From J013 sp038521775 (GTDB taxonomy: Bacteria; Pseudomonadota; Alphaproteobacteria; Rhodobacterales; Rhodobacteraceae): a DNA stretch of 6,278 nt. The notes below the pieces were generated by a model. That model saw only the letters and a list, made by a program, of their open reading frames with translations, was not told the origin of the DNA and searched no databases. The stretch is from NCBI GenBank assembly GCA_038521775.1, contig JBCBKN010000288.1:1-6278 (forward strand), given 5' to 3'. Position numbers and translations under genes: made by a program. Below are positions 1 to 5,161 of the stretch, one piece after another (within the stretch, counting starts at the first letter, position 1; every line of letters starts with the position of its first letter).

Positions 1-1011
1 CCGAGCGTGGATTACGAGGCGGTCTTGCGCCGGGTCGGGGACGAGATGATGCGCTTTCGCCCCGGCGCGCGGTACCTGACGGCCGCACCGCTTTACCAAT
101 CGGCCCCCTCCACCCTCACCTCCTGCGCGCTGGTCTCGGAGGGGGTGTCGGCCTATGTCGCCCCGCGGTTCGAGGCCGAGAGCTTTCTGGCCACCATCGC
201 GGCCGAGCGCATCACCCATATCTATCTCGTGCCCACGATGATGAGCCGGATGCTCAAGCTGCCCGAGGCGGTCAAGGCGCGCTACGATCTCTCTTCGGTG
301 GAGTTTTGCGTCTCGACCGGCTCACCCTGGCCGCATGATCTCAAGGCCGCGATGATCGCATGGTGGGGCCCGGTCTTTTGGGAAAGCTACGGCGCGACCG
401 AGATCGGCTTCATGACCATGGCCTCCTCGCAGATGGCGCTGGACCGGCCCGGCACGGCGGGGCTGCCGCAGATGGGCTGCTCGATCCTGATCCTCGATGC
501 CGATGGCACACCGCTGCCCCCGGGCGAGGTTGGCGAAATCTATGCGCGCATGGATGCCTTCGGCGGGTTTGACTATTCCAACGACCCCGAAAGCCGCAAG
601 GCGGCCGAAAAGCATGGCCATTGCTCGGTGGGCGATCTGGGCTGGCTGGATGCCGAGGGGTATCTCTTCATCTCCGACCGCAAGAAGGACATGATCATCT
701 CGGGCGGGGCGAATATTTTCCCCGCCGAGATTGAGGCGGTGCTGATGCGCGCCCCCTTCATCCGTGATGTGGCGGTGTTCGGTGCGCCGGATGCGGAGTT
801 TGGCGAGAAGATCGTCGCGGCGGTCGAGCCCGCTGCCGGATGGGCGCCGGATGCGAGCGAAGTGCTCGCCTTTCTCGACGGCAAGCTCGCGCGCTTCAAG
901 CATCCCCGGCTGGTGGAGTTTCACGAGGCCCTGCCGCGCGAGGACAGCGGCAAGATCTTCAAGCCGCGTCTGCGCGCCCCGCATTGGGAAGGGGCCGGCC
1001 GCAAGATCTGA
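1..1011 (+). CDS. Acyl-CoA synthetase (AMP-forming), C-terminal part, 5'-truncated by window edge
   Basis: This is a member of the ANL superfamily, which activates a carboxylic acid with ATP to an acyl-adenylate and transfers it to CoA in the cytoplasm. The frame is open from base 1, and the family's N-terminal P-loop (TSGTTGxPKG) is absent, so the true start lies left of the window; the first in-frame start codon (GTG at 7) is not the gene start. Counting from that GTG, visible motifs are LYQSAP (30-34 region, the A4 motif), YGATE (128-132, A5), GDLG (209-212, A7), the hinge SDRKKDMIISGG (223-234, A8) and SGKIFK (314-319, A10) with K316 as the expected catalytic lysine. The 334 visible residues fit the last two-thirds of a roughly 500-residue family. 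The usual A4 form in many fatty/aryl acyl ligases is LYHSAP, so Gln replaces His here. It converges with the minus-strand row and ends 56 bases from it. Substrate class is not determinable; family assignment is firm. Confidence 0.95.
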   Translation, partial: PSVDYEAVLRRVGDEMMRFRPGARYLTAAPLYQSAPSTLTSCALVSEGVSAYVAPRFEAESFLATIAAERITHIYLVPTMMSRMLKLPEAVKARYDLSSVEFCVSTGSPWPHDLKAAMIAWWGPVFWESYGATEIGFMTMASSQMALDRPGTAGLPQMGCSILILDADGTPLPPGEVGEIYARMDAFGGFDYSNDPESRKAAEKHGHCSVGDLGWLDAEGYLFISDRKKDMIISGGANIFPAEIEAVLMRAPFIRDVAVFGAPDAEFGEKIVAAVEPAAGWAPDASEVLAFLDGKLARFKHPRLVEFHEALPREDSGKIFKPRLRAPHWEGAGRKI

Positions 1012-1022
1012 TCCCTTCGGGT

Positions 1023-1044
1023 AGGGCGCGGGCAGGGCGCGGGC
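1023..1044. repeat. Two-copy 11-bp tandem repeat in convergent intergenic gap
   Basis: The unit AGGGCGCGGGC occurs twice head to tail, directly behind the stop codon of the acyl-CoA synthetase gene. It lies in the 56-base gap between two convergent genes and is very G-rich on the plus strand. It is probably a slippage duplication with no evident coding role. Confidence 0.6.
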
Positions 1045-1054
1045 GGGGAGCCCG
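1040..1054. terminator. Possible weak bidirectional hairpin between convergent genes
   Basis: CGGGC and GCCCG form a 5-bp GC stem around a 5-base loop (GGGGA on the plus strand), placed between the stop codons of the two convergent genes. No T-run follows on either strand, so this is not a canonical intrinsic terminator. Position is the main support; the stem could be chance in such GC-rich DNA. Confidence 0.25.
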
Positions 1055-1067
1055 ACAGGCCGCAGCC

Positions 1068-2672
1068 TTAGCCGAGCGCCCGCAGCACCGCCTCGGTCGA
1101 GGTGATCTGGGCGACATTGCCCATCGCAAACTCGATCGAAGCGCGGTGCCAGTCGGCATTCATCGTCGCGCAGGCATCCTCGGGCACGATGATGCGGAAC
1201 CCCTTGTCCGCGCCGGTCCGGGCGGTGTGCTCGACGCTCATGTTCGTCCAGGCGCCGCAATTGAGGATCGTGTCGCGCCCGCCATGGCGCAGATAACTCT
1301 CCAGCCGGCTGGTCTCCCAGGCGCTCATCGACATTTTCTCAACCACCAGATCGCCCGGCTGCGGCTCCAGCCCCGCGGCCGGCGCGACGCCCCATGTGCC
1401 GCGCACCAGCGCATTCTCGCCCTTCAGCCCCTGAAAGAGCGGCGCATGCTGGGCCAGATGCGGATGACCGGGCTCGCAGACCATCCAGACATGGATGACC
1501 ATGATGCCGGCGCGCCGCGCCGCCTCGGCCAGGGCCGCGGCATTGGCCACGACATTCTGCGCCCGCGCATGCTGGGGCGACCCGCTGGCCGCAAAGGCCC
1601 CGCCTTCGATGATCACGTCGTTCTGCAGATCCTGCAGGATCAGGGCGGTGCGTTGGGGATCGAGCGTCACGCCGCCGGTCGCCGCCGTCGCTGCCGATGT
1701 CGCTGTCGCCGGGGCAGCGGCCGCGGCGGGCATTCGGGCGGGTGCCGGGGGTGGCGCGTGCATAAAGGGCTCCACACGCCCGCGCAGCTTCATCTCCACG
1801 GCATAAAGCGAGGTGGAGGCGCAGAGGAACAGCGTCTGCCAGGTCTCGCCGCCCCAATGCAGATTGGCCACCAGCTCGGGCACCGCGATCTTGCCCAGAT
1901 GGGTGCCGTCAAAGCCGTAGACCCAGACCCCGCCCGGCGCCGTGACATAGACATTGCCGTTGATATCGGCCTTCATCCCATCCGGCACGCCGGGTTTGAG
2001 GCTGTCCTTGATGCCCGAGGCAAAGACCCGGCCATTGGTCAGCCGCCCGTCCGGGGCGATGTCGAACATGCGGATATTGGCCTGTTCGGTGTCGTTGACC
2101 CACATGAACCGCTCGCAGGGCGAGAGGCAGAGGCCATTGGGCTGGGTGAACATGTAGCGGTCCGAAACCAGCACCGCCTCATCGCCCGGCCGGTGCCCCG
2201 GCGGCAGCATATAGACCCCCTGAAAGCCCAGTTCGACCGGCCGCTCGACCCCGAACATCTCGGTGCGCCCATAGGTGGGGTCGGTGAAATAGATCGCCCC
2301 GTCCGATTTCACCACGATGTCATTGGGCGAGTTCAGCGTCTTGCCCTCGAAATGCGAGGCCATGGTCTCGCGGCTGCCATCGGGCCGGAAGCGCGCGACC
2401 GAGCTTGTGGTGTGTTCGCAGACCAGCAGGTTGAAGGCGGCATCATAGGTCATGCCATTGCCCTTGTTGGTCGGGCGCAGGACCTCGCGGATCCGGCCAT
2501 CGGGCGTCCAGCGCCGCCGCACGCTGGCGGGGATGTCCGAAAAGGTCAGATGCCGCTCATGCGGGTGCCAGATCGGGCCTTCGGTGAAGACAAAACCGGT
2601 GCCAAGCTGGCGCACCGGCGCGTAGTCGTCGATCAGCGCGCGAAACCGGTCGTCTAGGGCTGTGTGGGTCAT
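1068..2672 (-). CDS. SMP-30/gluconolactonase–isochorismatase-like fusion hydrolase
   Basis: This 534-residue protein, with no signal peptide, joins two hydrolase domains and is probably cytoplasmic. Residues about 25-305 form an SMP-30/gluconolactonase-type beta-propeller: TEGPIW (metal-ligand Glu, E31), SPND (about 115-118), QPNG (N179) and PDGMKAD (D231) match the family's divalent-metal and substrate sites. Residues about 306-334 are an Ala/Pro/Thr linker. Residues about 335-534 are an isochorismatase-like (cysteine hydrolase) domain with D348 in LQDLQND and K446 in VVEKMSMSAW. The nucleophile position in TNMSVEHT is Ser479 (codon AGC), not Cys. The expected role is lactone opening plus a C-N or vinyl-ether type hydrolysis; substrate unknown. 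I chose the ATG at 2672: GGGAG lies 10 bases upstream, and the propeller homology begins soon after. The in-frame ATG at 2810 would overlap the preceding thioredoxin-like gene by about 98 bases with a leader resembling no domain. It is last in the minus-strand row, 40 bases after that gene. Domain calls are firm; joint function is inferred. Confidence 0.92.
   Translation of the reverse strand: MTHTALDDRFRALIDDYAPVRQLGTGFVFTEGPIWHPHERHLTFSDIPASVRRRWTPDGRIREVLRPTNKGNGMTYDAAFNLLVCEHTTSSVARFRPDGSRETMASHFEGKTLNSPNDIVVKSDGAIYFTDPTYGRTEMFGVERPVELGFQGVYMLPPGHRPGDEAVLVSDRYMFTQPNGLCLSPCERFMWVNDTEQANIRMFDIAPDGRLTNGRVFASGIKDSLKPGVPDGMKADINGNVYVTAPGGVWVYGFDGTHLGKIAVPELVANLHWGGETWQTLFLCASTSLYAVEMKLRGRVEPFMHAPPPAPARMPAAAAAPATATSAATAATGGVTLDPQRTALILQDLQNDVIIEGGAFAASGSPQHARAQNVVANAAALAEAARRAGIMVIHVWMVCEPGHPHLAQHAPLFQGLKGENALVRGTWGVAPAAGLEPQPGDLVVEKMSMSAWETSRLESYLRHGGRDTILNCGAWTNMSVEHTARTGADKGFRIIVPEDACATMNADWHRASIEFAMGNVAQITSTEAVLRALG
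1671..1757 (-). other. Ala/Pro/Thr-rich interdomain linker of the fusion protein
   Basis: This stretch encodes about 29 residues dominated by Ala, Pro and Thr, between the end of the propeller (…EPFMH) and the start of the isochorismatase-like domain (VTLDPQRTALIL). It is low-complexity and likely disordered, the usual look of a flexible tether. An in-frame ATG at 1733 has no Shine-Dalgarno sequence upstream, so separate translation of the second domain is unlikely. Confidence 0.75.
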
Positions 2673-2682
2673 GCTCTGCGGG

Positions 2683-2687
2683 CTCCC
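2683..2687 (-). promoter_or_regulatory. Ribosome binding site of the fusion gene
   Basis: GGGAG on the minus strand lies 10 bases before the ATG at 2672. It supports that start over the in-frame ATG at 2810, which lies inside the neighbouring gene. Confidence 0.5.
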
Positions 2688-2712
2688 GGCGGATTGGGCC
2701 GGGCGCAGACGC

Positions 2713-3210
2713 TCAGCTGCTGTTGGCCCGGATGTGAGCGGTGAAGGCGTCGCGCAGCACCGCGCGGCTTTGCACGCCCTGAATGACGCGCTGGACGCGG
2801 CCGCGCCCATCCATAAGCAACAGCGTCACATGCGACACCCCATGCCGTGCGGCAAGCGCGCGCCCCTCGCTGGTGCGGATATTGGCAACCACATAGGTCA
2901 CATCGGCATCCGACAGCTCTTCGAGCGCCGCGCGGGTCTCGACCTGCAGCTCGCGGCAAAGCGCGCATTGCGGATCGTGGATCTGCACGATGCTGGGGGT
3001 GCCCTTGCCGATGCGGGTCAGGTCGTGCTCGGTCGCATGGGCGCGGAAGGAGTGCACGACATAGGCGCCGACCCCGCCAACCACCGCCAGACCGATGGCG
3101 CCGTTGCGCGCCAGCCGCAGCATGTCGCGCCGTGTCATCGGCGTGGCCGAGGGCGCCGCGGCCTTGGCCGATTTCCTGCGTGCCTTTGAAGCGTGACGCT
3201 GTTTTTTCAT
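2713..3210 (-). CDS. Thioredoxin-like protein with Tat-like/membrane-anchor N-terminus, CALC motif
   Basis: This small (165-residue) protein has a thioredoxin-like fold and probably acts in the periplasm or at the periplasmic face as a thiol-disulfide or redox protein. The N-terminus is strongly basic and is followed by TRRDML (residues 26-31), which resembles the twin-arginine consensus, and then a hydrophobic stretch (about 36-55, NGAIGLAVVGGVGAYVV) that is either a Tat signal or a membrane anchor. The CxxC site CALC is at 82-85 within IHDPQCALC. The later strand region reads GVSHVTLLLMDGRG, where the proline that normally precedes Thr in thioredoxins (cis-Pro) is not in its usual place. 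Two ATGs compete, at 3216 and 3210. I chose 3210 because GGGG sits 7 bases before it but only 1 base before 3216; the difference is two residues. It lies between two hydrolase genes, 40 bases before the fusion gene, with a 191-base gap upstream. Its partner is unknown. Confidence 0.85.
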   Translation of the reverse strand: MKKQRHASKARRKSAKAAAPSATPMTRRDMLRLARNGAIGLAVVGGVGAYVVHSFRAHATEHDLTRIGKGTPSIVQIHDPQCALCRELQVETRAALEELSDADVTYVVANIRTSEGRALAARHGVSHVTLLLMDGRGRVQRVIQGVQSRAVLRDAFTAHIRANSS

Positions 3211-3217
3211 GGGCATA

Positions 3218-3221
3218 CCCC
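3218..3221 (-). promoter_or_regulatory. Ribosome binding site deciding the start of the thioredoxin-like gene
   Basis: GGGG on the minus strand is 7 bases before the ATG at 3210 and only 1 base before the ATG at 3216, so it favours the shorter product. It is a weak Shine-Dalgarno sequence. Confidence 0.35.
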
Positions 3222-3313
3222 GCTGCAGGCTGGAACGCGCTGCTCATGTGGGTAGCCAGACCGGCGATCACGGCAAAGTCACAAATTGGTGCGCGCCGGC
3301 CGCCGCAGCCGTC

Positions 3314-3373
3314 CGTGCGGTCGCCATCCGTGCGGTCGCCATCCTTGCGGTCACCGTCCTTGCGGTCACCGTC
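3314..3373. repeat. Four-copy 15-bp tandem repeat (AABB minisatellite)
   Basis: Four 15-bp units lie head to tail. Units 1 and 2 are identical (A, CGTGCGGTCGCCATC). Units 3 and 4 are identical (B, CTTGCGGTCACCGTC) and differ from A at three positions. A fifth copy begins (CTTGC) and then degenerates. The array sits wholly between two genes, 35 bases past the stop of the lactonase-like gene. The AABB order suggests separate slippage duplications. There is no inverted symmetry that would make it a clear operator. Confidence 0.9.
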
Positions 3374-3407
3374 CTTGCTGCCGCGCAAAGATGCCGCGCG
3401 CCGCATG

Positions 3408-4256
3408 TCACGCCGGAAACCAGTTGCGCGACGGCAGCGTCTCGGTCATCGGCCCCGGCACCGTCATGCCCAGCCGCCCGGTGACCTGGGCATGTTCGAT
3501 GCGTGCCGGTTTGTCATGGATCGGCAGAAGAAAGCTGTAATTGTTGAGCAGCTTCTTGATCGCGCCCTTTTCGCCGCGTTTGGAGCCGGAATGGTTGCCG
3601 GTGGTGCGCGGCTCCATCCAATTGTTGGTCATCACATGGTTCACGATCTGGTCGTTGAAATCATAGATGACATCGCCGCAGATGCAGGCCAGGCCCTCGG
3701 CCGTTTCGACCACCACATTCATCGAGCCCTCGGTATGGGCGCCAGCCGGCTCGCACCACACGCCGGGGATGATCTCCTCGGCCTGGGTGATCTCCAGATC
3801 CAGAAACCGCATCGCCTCGGGCTCATAGATCCGCTCGACCAGATGCAGGATGTCGGGCTTGGGGTATTGCGGGTACATGATGCCCGAGACCGAGAACTCC
3901 ATCTCGCGGCGGTTGATCACCACGGTGGTGTTCATGGGGAACTTGTCGTCCTTGCCCGCATGGTCGATATGCAGATGGGTGTGCAGGATATAGCGGATGT
4001 CGCCGGGCTTCAGCCCATGCTTGGCCAGCTGGTTCTCGATCATGTTGTCGTGGAATTGCAGCCCGCGCATGCCCAGCGATTCCATGATCGCATTGTCGCG
4101 ATAGCCGGTGTCGACCAGCACCGGGTACTGGCCGCCCAGGATCAAAAAGCCATAGACCGGCACGCGGCGCACCCGCCCGCATTCATGGCCCAGCACCAGG
4201 AACGAGGTCTCAAGCTCGATATCGCCATAGTCGAGAAGATGGATCGTGAGGGCCAT
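3408..4256 (-). CDS. Metallo-beta-lactamase-fold hydrolase, AHL-lactonase-like
   Basis: This 282-residue cytoplasmic protein belongs to the metallo-beta-lactamase superfamily, close to the N-acyl homoserine lactonase branch. The complete dinuclear zinc set is visible: HTHLHIDHAG (H94, H96, D98, H99), GAHTEGS (H174), CGDVIYD (D195) and PIHDKP (H247). Y198, three residues after the bridging Asp, sits where AiiA-type lactonases carry their catalytic tyrosine (Y194 in AiiA), which favours lactone hydrolysis. Its context, next to other lactone-type hydrolases and a CoA ligase, suggests a catabolic ring-opening step rather than quorum quenching, though both remain possible. The ATG at 4256 starts the recognisable domain; GGGAG lies 13 bases upstream, rather far, with a weak GAAG at 6 bases. 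It follows the amidohydrolase gene by 29 bases, so they are probably co-transcribed. Confidence 0.93.
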   Translation of the reverse strand: MALTIHLLDYGDIELETSFLVLGHECGRVRRVPVYGFLILGGQYPVLVDTGYRDNAIMESLGMRGLQFHDNMIENQLAKHGLKPGDIRYILHTHLHIDHAGKDDKFPMNTTVVINRREMEFSVSGIMYPQYPKPDILHLVERIYEPEAMRFLDLEITQAEEIIPGVWCEPAGAHTEGSMNVVVETAEGLACICGDVIYDFNDQIVNHVMTNNWMEPRTTGNHSGSKRGEKGAIKKLLNNYSFLLPIHDKPARIEHAQVTGRLGMTVPGPMTETLPSRNWFPA

Positions 4257-4285
4257 TTTATGCTTCGTGCTCCCTGTTCATGCGG

Positions 4286-5161
4286 TCAGATGCGGTAGAC
4301 CCGCGCCGCGGTGTCGTTGAAGATCGCTCGGCGGGCCGGGCCCGAAAGCCCGGCGGTCGCGGCCTGAAAGGCGGTGATCAGCGCGGCATAGGAGGTCCAG
4401 ATCTTTTCGATCGGGAAGTTCGAGCCGAACATGCAGCGCTTGGGCGTGAAGAGCTTTGCCGTCGTTTCGACGATATCGGCGATATGGGCCGGGTCGTTGC
4501 GATGCAGGAACGTGCCCAGGCCGGAGAGCTTGACCATGACATTCTTGGCGCGGGCCAGCCGCTTCATGCCCTGATGCCAGGCTGCGCGGCCGTGCTCGGA
4601 AAGGTCTTCGAGCATTCCGGCATGCTGAAGGATGAAGGTGACTTCGGGGCAGGCCTCGGCCAGGGCGGCGGCGCCCTCCATCTGCGGGGCAAAGACCTGC
4701 AGATCGAAGCACCAGCCATAATCGGCCAGATGGGCGATGTTGCGCTGTACCGTCGGGTCCTCGCTCAGATCGGGGCGGGCGGCAAAGCGGTAAAGCGGGT
4801 TCTCGTGCCAGTGAAGCTGCTGGCGGATGCCGCGCATCAGCGGCTGGGCGGCCAGCCGGTCGAGCTGAGGCCGCACATCGGCGGCGGTGAAATCGGCATA
4901 GCCCACGATGGCATGCGGCCAGCCATGCGCATCGGCGACCGACTGCACCCAGGCGGCCTCATCCGCCGCCCAGTTCGGCGCCCAATTGGCCTGGACATAG
5001 ACCGATTTCTCGATGCCAGTGCCGGCCAGATCGGCCAGATACTCATCGATGAGATAGTCGCGCTTGATCGGCGCATAGGGCCCGAAGATCCGCGGCCGCT
5101 CGGGACCCAAAAGCCAGGGCAGATCATGCTGGCGCCAGATATGGTGATGCGCGTCGATCAT
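4286..5161 (-). CDS. COG3618-type amidohydrolase (TIM-barrel lactonase/hydrolase family)
   Basis: This 291-residue cytoplasmic protein is an Amidohydrolase_2 / COG3618 member, the family that includes L-fucono-lactonase and 2-pyrone-4,6-dicarboxylate lactonase. It has the full family length. Visible motifs are DAHHHIW at the N-terminus (HxH at H5/H7), FDLQV (152-156), ILQHAG (H180), VKLSG (K211) and MFGSNFP (244-250). The last motif usually reads GSDWP with a catalytic Asp; here it is Asn248 (codon AAC), so either this is a variant subfamily or the chemistry is altered. Its ATG overlaps the stop of the upstream VWA gene as ATGA, without a clear Shine-Dalgarno sequence, which suggests translational coupling. 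The lactonase-like gene follows after 29 bases. Family is firm; the substrate (a lactone or related cyclic acid is likely from family and context) is inferred. Confidence 0.93.
   Translation of the reverse strand: MIDAHHHIWRQHDLPWLLGPERPRIFGPYAPIKRDYLIDEYLADLAGTGIEKSVYVQANWAPNWAADEAAWVQSVADAHGWPHAIVGYADFTAADVRPQLDRLAAQPLMRGIRQQLHWHENPLYRFAARPDLSEDPTVQRNIAHLADYGWCFDLQVFAPQMEGAAALAEACPEVTFILQHAGMLEDLSEHGRAAWHQGMKRLARAKNVMVKLSGLGTFLHRNDPAHIADIVETTAKLFTPKRCMFGSNFPIEKIWTSYAALITAFQAATAGLSGPARRAIFNDTAARVYRI
5158..5161 (-). other. ATGA stop/start overlap coupling the VWA and amidohydrolase genes
   Basis: The TGA of the VWA gene and the ATG of the amidohydrolase gene share bases, reading ATGA on the minus strand. 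With no clear ribosome binding site before the ATG, reinitiation by the terminating ribosome is the likely mode of translation. It is strong evidence that the two genes lie on one transcript. Confidence 0.85.

Larger units (their letters stand above)
3217..3407. other. 191-base intergenic region between lactonase-like and thioredoxin-like genes
   Basis: This is the longest non-coding gap in the window. It holds four 15-bp tandem repeats and, nearer the thioredoxin-like gene, a locally AT-richer patch (about 3283-3295, AAAGTCACAAATT). A promoter for the two downstream minus-strand genes would be expected here, but I find no convincing -35/-10 pair. No terminator with a T-run follows the lactonase-like gene. 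Confidence 0.5.

Noticed and set aside
840..2657. 605-codon open frame on the plus strand antisense to the fusion gene
   Set aside because: It is rich in Arg, Gly, His and Ala with no domain, and lies opposite a gene with two clear conserved domains. Long antisense frames are expected at this GC content.
2673..2810. Upstream in-frame start at 2810 for the fusion protein
   Set aside because: The extra 46 residues resemble no domain and overlap the thioredoxin-like gene; the ATG at 2672 has GGGAG upstream.
3230..3300. Possible promoter on the minus strand (TTGTGA followed by weak -10-like bases)
   Set aside because: No -10-like hexamer is found at an acceptable spacing, and the match is no better than chance.
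3314..3373. Tandem 15-bp units as a CRISPR array or iteron origin
   Set aside because: The units are directly contiguous with no unique spacers, only four copies, and there are no cas, rep or AT-rich origin features nearby.
2669..3406. 245-codon minus-strand frame beginning right after the lactonase-like stop (TGACATG) and translating the 15-bp repeat as DGDRK/DGDRT units
   Set aside because: After the gap it runs through the thioredoxin-like gene in another frame with no homology. No Shine-Dalgarno sequence stands out, and the repeat peptide is a by-product of a 15-bp period being a multiple of three.
2847..4298. 483-codon open frame on the plus strand antisense to the lactonase-like and thioredoxin-like genes
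   Set aside because: There are no recognisable motifs, and it is a composition-driven shadow of conserved minus-strand genes.
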